A stretch of DNA of 64,000 bases from Novosphingobium beihaiense (GTDB lineage: Bacteria; Pseudomonadota; Alphaproteobacteria; Sphingomonadales; Sphingomonadaceae). The DNA lies in contig NZ_JALHLG010000014.1 in assembly GCF_022832375.1 (NCBI RefSeq), positions 62,001 to 126,000 on the forward strand. Reading direction: 5' to 3'. The notes under the pieces are model-generated. The model was not told where the DNA came from and did no database searches. It was given only the letters and a program-made list of their open reading frames with translations. The stretch's first letter is position 1; each line of letters opens with the position of its first letter. This document shows positions 33,733 to 42,914 of this stretch, in pieces. Position numbers and translations under genes: made by a program.

Positions 33733-34680
33733 ATGGATCACGCCAGCCGACCCGCCGTTTTGACCGCCGATGCGGCAGGAATCGCCGAGGCCGCGCGCCT
33801 GCTGCGCGAAGGCGGGCTTGTCGCGGTGCCGACCGAGACGGTCTATGGTCTGGCTGCCCGCGCCGACCGGGATGAATCGGTGGCGGCGATCTATGGCGCC
33901 AAGGGCCGGCCCAGCTTCAATCCGCTGATCGTGCATATCGCGGATGTGGCGGCCGCACGGGAGCTGGCGCTGTTCGATGAGCGGGCTTTGCAGATGGCCG
34001 ATGCGTTCTGGCCCGGCGCGCTTACCATGGTCCTGCCGCTGCGCTCCGGCGCGCCGGTGGCAGCCGCGGTGACGGCCGGGTTGCCGACAATTGCACTGCG
34101 CTGTCCGGCCCATCCAGTGATGCGCGCGATCATTGCCGAAGCCGGACTGCCGCTTGCGGCCCCTTCGGCCAACCGCAGCGGGGGCGTCAGCCCGACCGGG
34201 GCTGCGCATGTGATCTCTTCTCTGGGCGGGCGGATCGATGCCGTGGTTGATGGCGGCTCGTGCGAGGCGGGATTGGAATCGACGATCATCGCCTTGCGCG
34301 AAGGCGGGCGCTGGCAGGTTCTGCGGCCCGGCCCGATACCCGAATCTGCGATTTGCGCCGTTCTTGGCACGCCGAGCGACGCCGTGACGTCACAGGCGAT
34401 CGAGGCGCCGGGCCAGCTTGTCAGCCACTATGCGCCGGGAAAGCCGGTGCGGCTGAACGCCGCCACGGCGCAGGCGAACGAATTCCACATCGGTTTCGCG
34501 GAGGTGCCCGGCGATGTCACACTATCAGCATCGGGCGATCTGATCGAAGCGGCCGCCCGTCTTTATGCCTTGCTGCATCAGGGGGCGGAGTCCCCGAAAT
34601 CGCGCATCGCCGTTGCCCCGGTACCATCCGAAGGTGTCGGCGAAGCGATCAACGACCGGCTGAAACGCGCGGCGGCCTGA
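33733..34680 (+). CDS. L-threonylcarbamoyladenylate synthase (Sua5/TsaC type)
   Basis: 315 residues, the long Sua5 form. Makes threonylcarbamoyl-AMP for t6A37 modification of ANN-decoding tRNAs. YrdC domain (about 10-200) shows VPTETVYGLAARA, KGRPSFNPLIVHI, SANRSGGVSPTGA; a linker and C-terminal Sua5 domain (about 235-310) follow from SHYAPGKPV. Start separated from the DUF815 start by about 50 bases. Confidence 0.94.
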   Translation: MDHASRPAVLTADAAGIAEAARLLREGGLVAVPTETVYGLAARADRDESVAAIYGAKGRPSFNPLIVHIADVAAARELALFDERALQMADAFWPGALTMVLPLRSGAPVAAAVTAGLPTIALRCPAHPVMRAIIAEAGLPLAAPSANRSGGVSPTGAAHVISSLGGRIDAVVDGGSCEAGLESTIIALREGGRWQVLRPGPIPESAICAVLGTPSDAVTSQAIEAPGQLVSHYAPGKPVRLNAATAQANEFHIGFAEVPGDVTLSASGDLIEAAARLYALLHQGAESPKSRIAVAPVPSEGVGEAINDRLKRAAA

Positions 34681-34684
34681 GAGT

Positions 34685-34722
34685 CCGGTTCGAAAGCGCC
34701 TGTCTGGCGGCTTTCGAACCGG
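34685..34722. terminator. 13-bp inverted repeat between tsaC and a lipoprotein gene
   Basis: Perfect CCGGTTCGAAAGC / GCTTTCGAACCGG arms flanking a 12-base loop, placed directly after the tsaC stop between convergent genes. No T-run, so termination is probable but not certain. Confidence 0.55.
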
Positions 34723-34730
34723 GGCTTTGA

Positions 34731-35051
34731 TCAATAAGCTCCGTCGCCGCGCAAGTGCTGAATATCGGCACTGTCATCGCGCGCCTTGAGGCAGGCGCGG
34801 TCGTCACCATCATCGCACTGGCGCATGTGCTTGTTATAGCGGCGCTGGGCCTTGGCCAGTGCCTCATCGCGCTCGCGCATCTGGCGGCCGCGCTTTTCGT
34901 CGGCTTCGGACTGGCTGGTTGTCGCCATGTCTACGGCCTTGCCTGTCATGCGGACCGGCGCGGTGGCGAGCTTGGTGGCCGTGCCGATGCAGCCGGAAAG
35001 CAGCGGCAGCGCGGAGAGAGCGAGGGCGGAGAGGAGGGATGGTGATTTCAT
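34731..35051 (-). CDS. Small lipoprotein, function unknown
   Basis: 106 residues. Signal peptide with lipobox LLSG-C (Cys at residue 20), followed by a hydrophilic helical body rich in charged residues (about 45-75) and two further cysteines (RQCDDG, RACLKA) that could pair. ATG 35051 gives the signal peptide directly; longer in-frame starts would bury it. No family recognised. Confidence 0.72.
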   Translation of the reverse strand: MKSPSLLSALALSALPLLSGCIGTATKLATAPVRMTGKAVDMATTSQSEADEKRGRQMRERDEALAKAQRRYNKHMRQCDDGDDRACLKARDDSADIQHLRGDGAY

Positions 35052-35105
35052 GACGCAGACACTCTCATAACCGTATTGAGGTACGATGAAGGAAGTGTTG
35101 GCCAT

Positions 35106-35139
35106 AAACAAGAAGGCCGCCTCCTTGCGGAAGCGGCCT
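35106..35139 (-). terminator. Terminator of carD
   Basis: On the minus strand AGGCCGC...GCGGCCT forms a stem about 24 bases after the carD stop, followed by TTCTTGTTT. Confidence 0.7.
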
Positions 35140-35162
35140 CCTGCACCATCGAATGTGCCCGT

Positions 35163-35696
35163 TCAGGCAGTTTCGGCGGTTTCGTAGTACTTGGGCGCGT
35201 ACTCGTTGAGGATCGCGAGGATCTTCTGGAGCGCGGCGGGCTCGTCGGTCTTTTCCATGGCCGCGAGTTCGCGGGCCAGACGCGAAGAAGCCGCTTCGAA
35301 GATTTGCCGTTCGGAATAGCTCTGTTCCGGCTGATCGTCGGCGCGGAACAAGTCCCGGGTCACTTCGGCGATCGAAACGAGATCGCCCGAATTGATCTTG
35401 GCTTCGTATTCCTGGGCGCGGCGCGACCACATGGTGCGCTTCACCTTGGGCTTGCCCTTGAGGGTATCGAGCGCTTCGCGCAGGGTCTTGTCCGAAGACA
35501 GCTTGCGCATACCGATCGATTCAACCTTGTTCATCGGAACACGGAGCGTCATACGCTCTTTCTCGAAACGCAGAACGTACAGTTCGAGCTGCATCCCGGC
35601 AATTTCCTGCTTCTGCAACTCGATCACACGGCCTACACCGTGCTTGGGGTAAACGACATAATCTCCAACATCGAAGGCATCGGCCTTGGTTGCCAT
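35163..35696 (-). CDS. carD: CarD-family transcriptional regulator
   Basis: 177 residues. RNA-polymerase-binding CarD/CdnL protein that stabilises open promoter complexes at rRNA and other promoters. N-terminal Tudor-like RID (about 8-65: FDVGDYVVYPKHGVGRVIELQ) and a helical C-terminal DNA-binding domain (70-170; MWSRRAQEYEAKINSGD). AAAGGA precedes ATG 35696. About 185 bases upstream a minus-strand TATAAT (35879-35884) preceded by TG may be its promoter, implying a long leader. Confidence 0.94.
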   Translation of the reverse strand: MATKADAFDVGDYVVYPKHGVGRVIELQKQEIAGMQLELYVLRFEKERMTLRVPMNKVESIGMRKLSSDKTLREALDTLKGKPKVKRTMWSRRAQEYEAKINSGDLVSIAEVTRDLFRADDQPEQSYSERQIFEAASSRLARELAAMEKTDEPAALQKILAILNEYAPKYYETAETA

Positions 35697-36062
35697 GAAT
35701 CGTCCTTTCAGCTGCAGGGGCGGAGCAATATCTGCGGAAGGGTGTTCCGGGGGCGTGCGACCCGGAGGCATGAAACCTCCGCCGCCCGGTCAGATCACTC
35801 TCCCAACCGCTTGCTTTCGAACCCTGCCTCGCAATGAAAACGCCTGCCAAGCGAGCAGAGCGCTCGGGCAGTTGGCCTATTATATAGCACCGATGTGACA
35901 AAATTACCAGAGGCGAGAAAACGTTTCCGTTTTGCCCGCCTCAAGGCATACCGGAATGGGACACTCCGGTATTTCACAATGTTGGCAGGCCAGGCCGGTA
36001 ATGCGGGAAACTAACGCAAAACGCGTGATAATTTCCGGTTTCCAGCCTTTCGCTTGGCCTGG

Positions 36063-36401
36063 TCAGTCGCCTTCGCCGGGCTCGGCCGAGAAGTACTTTT
36101 CGAACTTGCCTTCCTCGTCCTTCATATCGTCGGCGTCTTCCGGCGCGTCCTTCTTCGAGGTGAGGTTGGGCCATTCGGCCGAGTACTTGGCATTGAGTTC
36201 CAGCCACTGCTCAAGACCGCTTTCGGTATCGGGCAGAATCGCTTCGGCCGGGCATTCGGGCTCGCACACGCCGCAGTCGATGCATTCGTTCGGATTGATC
36301 ACGAGCATGTTTTCACCCTCGTAGAAGCAGTCAACGGGGCAGACCTCTACACAGTCGGTGAATTTGCACCGGATGCAGGCGTCGGTGACGACATAGGTCA
36401 T
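36063..36401 (-). CDS. fdxA: 7Fe ferredoxin FdxA
   Basis: 112 residues, matching the [3Fe-4S][4Fe-4S] ferredoxin of alphaproteobacteria. Cysteines of the first cluster set are in [17 protein letters not shown] and of the second in [12 protein letters not shown]. The C-terminal half is a long acidic extension characteristic of FdxA. Electron donor; partner not identifiable. Follows the S4 gene by 18 bases and may be co-transcribed with helicase and S4 genes. Confidence 0.95.
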   Translation of the reverse strand: MTYVVTDACIRCKFTDCVEVCPVDCFYEGENMLVINPNECIDCGVCEPECPAEAILPDTESGLEQWLELNAKYSAEWPNLTSKKDAPEDADDMKDEEGKFEKYFSAEPGEGD

Positions 36402-36419
36402 TGCTGTGAGTTCCTTCTC

Positions 36420-36713
36420 TCAGGCATCGTTACGGATTGCCGCTGCTATGGGATCAACGGGGTTGCCGTCAAGCACTCTGTAGCAGGCTTGTGCTTCCGG
36501 GGCCGGGCCGCGCCGCACGGGCAATTCCAGGATTTCGATTACCCGTATCCCGGCGCCGGACGGCACTGTCAGCACGTCTCCCATGGAAATCCGTTGGTGG
36601 GCGCGGTCGATGCGCCGCCCGTTGAGGCGCATATGCCCCTCTTCCGCTATCGCCTGTGCGGCGGCGCGGGTCTTGGCCAGCCGCAGGTACCATAGCAGCT
36701 TGTCGACCCGCAT
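36420..36713 (-). CDS. S4-domain RNA-binding protein (Hsp15-like)
   Basis: 97 residues. The S4 motif spans about 1-60: MRVDKLLWYLRLAKTRAAAQ, EGHMRLNGRRI, RISMGDVLTVPSG. Like Hsp15 it probably binds rRNA or stalled 50S complexes. The start is coupled to the helicase stop by a TGATG overlap; earlier in-frame codons are arginine-rich and belong to the helicase's other frame. Confidence 0.88.
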   Translation of the reverse strand: MRVDKLLWYLRLAKTRAAAQAIAEEGHMRLNGRRIDRAHQRISMGDVLTVPSGAGIRVIEILELPVRRGPAPEAQACYRVLDGNPVDPIAAAIRNDA

Positions 36714-39337
36714 CAGCGGACCATACCGGCCAGTGCCGCGAAGGCGCTGTTTTCGGGTACAGGGGTGCTGCGTTCCGGCCGGGTGTCGCGCCGGGGCGGA
36801 CGCCAGCGCCAGCGGATCGGTGCGGGCGGGCCATGCGCATCTTCGGCCAGCGGGCGCGGCATGACGGGCTGGAACCCGGCCAGACGCAGAAGCCGTGCAT
36901 AGCTGGCGGTGGTCAGCCCCATCGAAACCGCGCGTGCGGGATCGAGTTTGAAATCGCGCGCCCTGGTTTCCTTGCGGCTGCCCTCGCCACTGGCGCCGCG
37001 GGCCTCGTGCGCTTCGCGCAAGAGCTTTTCCGCCATGTCGAGGCGCACGAGTTGCTTGCCGAGGTTGCGATAACCGGGAACGCGGCCGTGCCGGGTTGCG
37101 GGGAGGGCAGGCGGCATGCCGGTTTCCGGCAGCCCGCCGGGCGCTTGTTTGCCCGCAACTTTGGCAAGCTGGCGCCACAGTGCGATTGGTCCCGGGCGCA
37201 GCATGGCGGGCACGAACAAGTCGAGCGCACCCACCCGCACGCCGAGCCGGGCGAGCATGGTGCGGCGCTGTTTGTCGAGCCGGTCGACGCCCGATTGCTC
37301 GCGCGCGGTCATGCCGCCGCGCTCCACCAGCGTGATCAGCAGTGCGCGCAAGTCTGGCCCGGCATCCTCGGCGCGGCTGGCTTCATCGAGCTTGCGCAAG
37401 GGATCGAGCGGGGCAAGGGCCTTCTCCAGCCAGGCTTCCAGCGCCGCGACAAGGGCCTTGCGCGAAGGGCCGGGAATGGCATCGAGCGTGCGGTCGGGCA
37501 CCAGTTGCGGCGCCAGCAGCGAACGGCCGCCTTCCAGCATGGCAATGCGCTCGCCATCCCAGGTCAGCACGCCGTCTTCCATGGTGATTTCGGCGGAGCC
37601 TGCGTGAATGGCATCGGCCAGCGTGCCGGCACGGGTCTGCAGCAGCGCGGCAAGGTGCTTTTCGGCGGCGGCCAGCAGCAGCTTGCGGTCCGACAGCCGG
37701 GCGCCGGGATCGACCTTGAAGGCAAACCCGCGCAGGCTGCCGATGTGCTCGCCCTCGACCAGGACTTCCTCGTCCTCAAGCCGGACGGAGAGCAGGCCTG
37801 AATCGGGTCCCAGTTTCTTCATGAGTACGGCGGTCCTGCGATTGATGAAACGTTCGGTCAGTTTGCCGTGAAGCGCATCGGAAAGCCGGGCCTCCACGGC
37901 GCGGGCCCGCGCCGCCATTTCGTCCCGCGCGAGCACCCAGTCCGGGCGCTGGGCGATATAGGCCCAGGAACGGATCGCGGCAATCCGGCCCTGCAGCGTG
38001 TCGATATCGCCCCCGGTGCGGTCAAGCTGGGCGATCTGCGCGGCCACGAAATCCGCGCCCAGCTCGCCTGTGCGCAGATCCTGCCAGAGTCGGGCGACAA
38101 AGCGCGAATGGGTCTCCACGCCCTGATGGCGGAAATCGGGAAGGCGGCAGACGTCCCAGAACCGTTCGACCTGCCCGGCGCCGCGCACGGTCTCGGCGAC
38201 GGCCTGTTCCTCGGAAAGGCGCTTGAGCACGGCAAGATCGATGGCCTGGGGTGCCGGGACCAGTTCGGGGCGGAACGGCGGGGTTTCGAGATTGGCAATG
38301 AGGGTTTCGAGGTTGTCGAAACGCGGCTCCGGTTCGCGCCAGAACAGCTTGGTGAGTGGCGGGAAGCGGTGTTCTTCGATTGCGTAGACTTCTTCCGCCT
38401 CGAATTCGGAATCGTGCCCGCCGGAGCCGGTGAGCGTGCCGAATGTTCCATCTTTCTGGTGACGGCCTGCGCGTCCGGCGATCTGCGCCATTTCCGATGT
38501 CGTCAGCCGCCGGTGGCGCTGCCCGTCGAACTTGGAAAGGCCCGCGAAAGCGACATGTTCGACATCGAGATTGAGCCCCATGCCGATCGCATCGGTAGCC
38601 ACCAGGTAGTCCACCTCGCCCGACTGGTAGAGCGCGACCTGGGCATTGCGCGTCTGCGGGCTCAATGCCCCCATCACTACCGCCGCGCCGCCGCGGAAGC
38701 GCCGCAGCATTTCGGCAATGGCATAGACCTGTTCGGAGGAGAACGCGACGATGGCGCTGCGCGGGGGAATGCGGCTGAGCTTCTTGGCTCCGGCATGAGT
38801 CAGCGTGGAAAAGCGCGGCCGCGTGACGATCTCGGCCTCGGGCACCAGTGCTTTTACCATCGGTTCCAGCGTGGAGGAGCCGAGGATCATCGTCTCCTCG
38901 CGCCCGCGGGCATGCAGGAGCCGGTCGGTGAAGACGTGCCCGCGTTCGCGGTCGGCGGCAAGCTGGGCCTCGTCGATGGCAACGAAGGCCATCGAGCGGT
39001 CCATCACCGGCATGGCCTCGGCCGTGCATAGAAGATAGCGCGCGTTCTTGGGTTCGATGCGCTCTTCGCCGGTGATCAGCGCGACGCTGCCTTCGCCCTT
39101 GATGTGGCAGACACGGTCATAGACCTCGCGCGCCAGCAGCCGCAGGGGAAAGCCGATCATGCCGCTCGAATGCGCGCAGAGCCGTTCTATGGCGAGGTGC
39201 GTCTTGCCGGTATTGGTCGGCCCGAGCACAGCCTTGACCCTGCCGGGAGCGTCATGCCGCGATGAGACGTGCAGGGCGGGAACCATCACGGGGCCGAATG
39301 TGGCATTGCCGCCCGCCGCTCGCAAGGGCCGGTTCAC
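36713..39337 (-). CDS. SUV3-like DExH RNA helicase
   Basis: Up to 874 residues. Motifs of the Ski2-like SUV3 group: Walker A VLGPTNTGKTHLAIERL (about 37-53), motif II AIDEAQLAADRERGHVFTD, motif III ILGSSTLEPM, and motif VI QIAGRAGRHQKDGTFG, followed by a long C-terminal region (about 320-874) conserved in alphaproteobacterial relatives of mitochondrial SUV3. Probably acts in RNA turnover. GTG 39337 is the first start; ATG 39286 (VPALHVSSR) is an alternative 17 codons in. The C-terminal 45 residues are basic and proline-rich. Co-transcribed with S4 and perhaps fdxA. Confidence 0.9.
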   Translation of the reverse strand: MNRPLRAAGGNATFGPVMVPALHVSSRHDAPGRVKAVLGPTNTGKTHLAIERLCAHSSGMIGFPLRLLAREVYDRVCHIKGEGSVALITGEERIEPKNARYLLCTAEAMPVMDRSMAFVAIDEAQLAADRERGHVFTDRLLHARGREETMILGSSTLEPMVKALVPEAEIVTRPRFSTLTHAGAKKLSRIPPRSAIVAFSSEQVYAIAEMLRRFRGGAAVVMGALSPQTRNAQVALYQSGEVDYLVATDAIGMGLNLDVEHVAFAGLSKFDGQRHRRLTTSEMAQIAGRAGRHQKDGTFGTLTGSGGHDSEFEAEEVYAIEEHRFPPLTKLFWREPEPRFDNLETLIANLETPPFRPELVPAPQAIDLAVLKRLSEEQAVAETVRGAGQVERFWDVCRLPDFRHQGVETHSRFVARLWQDLRTGELGADFVAAQIAQLDRTGGDIDTLQGRIAAIRSWAYIAQRPDWVLARDEMAARARAVEARLSDALHGKLTERFINRRTAVLMKKLGPDSGLLSVRLEDEEVLVEGEHIGSLRGFAFKVDPGARLSDRKLLLAAAEKHLAALLQTRAGTLADAIHAGSAEITMEDGVLTWDGERIAMLEGGRSLLAPQLVPDRTLDAIPGPSRKALVAALEAWLEKALAPLDPLRKLDEASRAEDAGPDLRALLITLVERGGMTAREQSGVDRLDKQRRTMLARLGVRVGALDLFVPAMLRPGPIALWRQLAKVAGKQAPGGLPETGMPPALPATRHGRVPGYRNLGKQLVRLDMAEKLLREAHEARGASGEGSRKETRARDFKLDPARAVSMGLTTASYARLLRLAGFQPVMPRPLAEDAHGPPAPIRWRWRPPRRDTRPERSTPVPENSAFAALAGMVR

Positions 39338-39482
39338 CGAAAATGGCGGCGGAAATCCACAGTCTTAGGAGGTGATTAACCTTGAGAGGACACAGGGTCT
39401 GCTAAAGGTCCTGCATCGATGTCACGGATCTCGGTTCCGGGAGATGCTTTTCCGGGGCTCCATGAGTTGCAATGTCCGAAGT

Positions 39483-41156
39483 ATGACGGGAAACGGGGGC
39501 GTTTTGTTCAAGGCGCTGGACGATAATTGCGAACATAGCGGCAAAGGCGCGGGTCACGCCGCAGCGCTGTCGCATGCGCAGGTCGTTGCCGGACATGCTG
39601 CGGCCGCCGCGGACTCGTTCCAGCCCGCCAACGATGCCGCGGATGCCTCTCCGGACCGGAATTCGAAAGCCGGAGGACGTCTGGCCGCCGGTTTCCGCCG
39701 GTTCGAGGCATGGTGTGCCCATGTTGATCTTGCCCCGGATCTCGGCAGTGACATCGGCAGCCGCAAATGGCTGCGCGGACTGGCCACGCTGCTGGGGCTG
39801 AGCGCGGCAGCAATTGCCATGTGGCCCGACTTTTCCGCGGTCGAGGCAGCCACGGCGATGCCTGTCCACAGCCGCGAGCGCGACGAATTCCGCAGCCAAT
39901 CGATCGCGCCGCTGGCGCTTGGCGCCGATAGCGGCCGCCACATGGGGGCCAGCCCGCTGGTCCGTCCGCTTGCCAAAGTGCCCGAACGCCCGAGCATTCA
40001 GCTGGTCTCGACACTGGGGCAGGGGGACAGCTTCGCCCGCATGCTCCGGCGCGCAGGCGTGGGCGGCGAAGACATTTCGCGCATTTCCGAACTCGTGGAC
40101 AATGCCGTTCCCGTCAGCGATCTCGCCTCGGGCACGCAGTTCGATATTACGCTGGGCAGGCGCCCTGTGCCGAATGCGCCCCGGGCGCTCGATTCGCTCG
40201 ATTTCCGGGCACGTTTCGATCTCGATCTGTCGGTCGAGCGCGGCGCTGGCGGCGGGCTGGCGCTGGTGCGCCATCCGATCGCGGTCGATGCGACGCCGCT
40301 GCGTATTCGCGGAACCGTGGGCTCCAGCCTCTACCGGTCCGCGCGCAATGCCGGAGCGCCTGTTGCCGCGATCCAGTCCTATCTGCGGGCTGTGGACAAG
40401 TACATCAATCTCGAAGACGGCATCAGTGCTTCGGACGAATATGACATGATCGTGGCCTACAAGCGCTCGGCCAAGGGCGAGCACGAAGTGGGCGATCTGC
40501 TCTATGCCGGGATCGAGCGCGGCGGCAAACCCCGCCTGCAGCTTCTGCGCTGGGGCAAGGACGGGCAGATGTTCGCCGCCTCTTCCCTCGGTAAGCCCCG
40601 CAGCGTGCCGATCGGCCAGCCAGTGGCGGGCCACATCACCTCGCGGTACGGCAAGCGCCGCCATCCCATTCTGGGTTATGTGCGCATGCACGCGGGGATC
40701 GATTTCGGAGCGGCTTACGGATCGCCGATCTATGCCGTGGCGGACGGGACCGTCACCTATGCCGGGCGGCACGGCGGCCATGGCAATTATGTGCGCCTGC
40801 GCCATGCCGGAGGGCTCGGCACGGGCTATGCCCATATGAGCCGCATCGCCGTGGCCAATGGCGCCCATGTCCGGGCCGGGCAAGTGATTGGCTATGTCGG
40901 TTCGACCGGCCTTTCCACCGGTCCGCACCTGCATTTCGAAGCCTACCGCAATGGCCACACCATCAATCCGGCCGGGCTCAGCATCATGGCCAAGCCGCAG
41001 ATTACCGGCAAGGAACGCGATGCCTTCAAGGCCGAACTGCGCTCGCTGCTGACGGTGGAGCCGGGCGCAGCGCTGGCGCCGATGGCGCAGCCCGAAAGCG
41101 AGCCTGCCGAAGCCGGGCGCGAGATCGACCGGCTGGAGCCGAAGCAGATCGGCTGA
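39483..41156 (+). CDS. M23 peptidoglycan endopeptidase, membrane-anchored
   Basis: About 557 residues. Cytoplasmic N-terminal segment, one helix (GLATLLGLSAAAIAMW, about 99-115 of this start), a middle region with an OapA/LysM-like QGDSFARMLRRAGVG and a propeptide-like domain, then a LytM zinc domain (about 390-500): GHITSRYGKRRHPILG, MHAGIDFGAAYGSPIYAVADG and GPHLHFEAY give the His/Asp/His metal ligands. Start is uncertain: ATG 39483, ATG 39462 or TTG 39504 (best ribosome site, GGGGGCG) are all possible. Confidence 0.88.
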   Translation: MTGNGGVLFKALDDNCEHSGKGAGHAAALSHAQVVAGHAAAAADSFQPANDAADASPDRNSKAGGRLAAGFRRFEAWCAHVDLAPDLGSDIGSRKWLRGLATLLGLSAAAIAMWPDFSAVEAATAMPVHSRERDEFRSQSIAPLALGADSGRHMGASPLVRPLAKVPERPSIQLVSTLGQGDSFARMLRRAGVGGEDISRISELVDNAVPVSDLASGTQFDITLGRRPVPNAPRALDSLDFRARFDLDLSVERGAGGGLALVRHPIAVDATPLRIRGTVGSSLYRSARNAGAPVAAIQSYLRAVDKYINLEDGISASDEYDMIVAYKRSAKGEHEVGDLLYAGIERGGKPRLQLLRWGKDGQMFAASSLGKPRSVPIGQPVAGHITSRYGKRRHPILGYVRMHAGIDFGAAYGSPIYAVADGTVTYAGRHGGHGNYVRLRHAGGLGTGYAHMSRIAVANGAHVRAGQVIGYVGSTGLSTGPHLHFEAYRNGHTINPAGLSIMAKPQITGKERDAFKAELRSLLTVEPGAALAPMAQPESEPAEAGREIDRLEPKQIG

Positions 41157-41238
41157 GAGTCCGTTTCGAAGGACCGGCGCAACCCGGCTGGCGTTACTTG
41201 CAATTGAACCGGCGGGATTTTTCCGGCAATCCCCGGCC

Positions 41239-42234
41239 ATGACCGGAACCTTTCCCCACACCCGCCTGCGCCGCGCGCGCGCCACGGCCTGGAGCCGTGC
41301 CATGCACCGCGAAACGATCCTCACCCCGGCCGATCTGATCTGGCCGCTCTTCATTACCGAAGGGGAAGGGATTGAGGAGCCCATCGATTCGCTGCCGGGC
41401 GTGTCGCGCTGGTCGGTCGATCTGATGGTCGAGCGGGCGCGGGAAGCCGCGGACCTTGGGATTCCCTGCCTGGCGCTGTTTCCCAATACCGAGCGCGAAC
41501 GCCGCAGCGACGATGGCAAGGAAGCGCTCAATCCCGATAACCTGATGTGCCGTGCGCTGCGTGCGATCCGCGATGCGCTGGGCGATTCCATCGGCCTGCT
41601 CACCGATGTCGCGCTTGATCCCTATACCAGCCACGGGCAGGACGGGCTGCTGGGCGAAGACGGCTACGTTCTCAATGACGAGACGGTGGAAGTGCTGGTT
41701 GGCCAGTCGCTCAACCAGGCGGCGGCGGGGGCGGATATCATCGCCCCGTCGGACATGATGGACGGCCGCATCGGCGCGATCCGCGACGCGCTGGAGGACG
41801 AAGGGCACACCAATGTCCAGATCATGAGCTACGCGGCGAAGTATGCCTCTGCCTTCTACGGCCCGTTCCGCGACGCCGTGGGTTCGCGCGGGCTGCTGAA
41901 GAGCGACAAGAAGACCTACCAGATGGACCCGGCCAATACCGAGGAAGCGCTGCGCGAGGTCGAGATGGATCTGGACGAAGGCGCGGACAGCGTGATGGTG
42001 AAGCCGGGCCTGCCCTATCTCGATATCGTGCGCCGGGTGAAGGAGACCTTCGAGGTTCCGGTCTTCGCCTATCAGGTCTCCGGCGAATACGCGATGATCG
42101 AGGCGGCAGTGGCGGCCGGCACGGGGGACCGCGACGCGCTGGTGCTGGAAACGCTGCTGGCCTTCAAGCGCGCGGGCTGTTCGGGCGTGCTGACCTACCA
42201 TGCCGCGCACGCCGCGCGGCTGCTTCATGGCTGA
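41239..42234 (+). CDS. hemB: Delta-aminolevulinic acid dehydratase
   Basis: 331 residues. Condenses two 5-aminolevulinates to porphobilinogen. Active-site lysines in SYAAKYASAFYGPFRD and VMVKPGLPYLDI. The metal-site region reads DVALDPYTSHGQDGLL, without the Cys cluster of zinc enzymes, indicating the Mg-dependent form. Overlaps the GNAT gene by 8 bases. Third haem-synthesis gene in the window. Confidence 0.97.
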   Translation: MTGTFPHTRLRRARATAWSRAMHRETILTPADLIWPLFITEGEGIEEPIDSLPGVSRWSVDLMVERAREAADLGIPCLALFPNTERERRSDDGKEALNPDNLMCRALRAIRDALGDSIGLLTDVALDPYTSHGQDGLLGEDGYVLNDETVEVLVGQSLNQAAAGADIIAPSDMMDGRIGAIRDALEDEGHTNVQIMSYAAKYASAFYGPFRDAVGSRGLLKSDKKTYQMDPANTEEALREVEMDLDEGADSVMVKPGLPYLDIVRRVKETFEVPVFAYQVSGEYAMIEAAVAAGTGDRDALVLETLLAFKRAGCSGVLTYHAAHAARLLHG

Positions 42235-42826
42235 TCCGGCTGAGCCATTCCGCCTGGAAACAGACCGGCTGGTGCTGCGCGAATGGGCGCCGGGCGATAT
42301 CGATCGCTTTGCGCAAGTGACGAATACGCCGTCCGTCATGCGCTGGCTGGGCGGTGTCATGGATGCGGACAAGGTCGGGGCGCTCGAAAGCCGGGTGATG
42401 GGATTCCAGGCCGGATATGGCCACACCTTCTGGATCGTTGAGCGGAAAGCCGATGGGGGCAATCTCGCGGGTGAGATGCTGGGGTTTTGCGGTCTCAAGA
42501 AGATCGACGCGCCCGATGCTTCTTTTCCCGGCGAATTCGAGATCGGCTGGCGCCTGCGCGAGGATGCCTGGGGGCAGGGCTATGCCAAGGAAGCGGCCTT
42601 GGCTTCTCTCGATGCCGGTTTCGGCCGCTTCGGCGCGCCGGTGATCTATGCCATCACGGTGATCGAAAACACCGCAAGCTGGGGCCTTATGCAGCGGCTG
42701 GGCATGACCCGGCGCGAGGATCTGGACTACGTGGACAGCCGCTTCGATCCGCCACTGTGCGATACCATTGTCTATGCGATGGGCTGCGACATTTGGCTGA
42801 CCAAGTGTTCAGCAGATAGTGCCTGA
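42227..42826 (+). CDS. GNAT-family N-acetyltransferase
   Basis: 199 residues, RimJ/RimL-type. ETDRLVLREWAPGDIDRF opens the fold; the acetyl-CoA loop is AWGQGYAKEAALASLDAGF and VIENTASWGLMQRLGM the C-terminal signature. ATG 42227 lies within the hemB end. Substrate unknown. Confidence 0.9.
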   Translation: MADPAEPFRLETDRLVLREWAPGDIDRFAQVTNTPSVMRWLGGVMDADKVGALESRVMGFQAGYGHTFWIVERKADGGNLAGEMLGFCGLKKIDAPDASFPGEFEIGWRLREDAWGQGYAKEAALASLDAGFGRFGAPVIYAITVIENTASWGLMQRLGMTRREDLDYVDSRFDPPLCDTIVYAMGCDIWLTKCSADSA

Positions 42827-42914
42827 GTTCGGCAAGGCTGTGTTTTGGCTGGGGCGACTTGCCTGAGGGCTGGTCTTTGGCGCATGGAGAGTGCAACCCG
42901 ATCCGGAGACACGC

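Noticed and set aside
39402..41603. 733-codon minus-strand frame opposite the M23 peptidase
   Set aside because: Shadow of a gene with clear LytM motifs; no ribosome site or recognisable domain.
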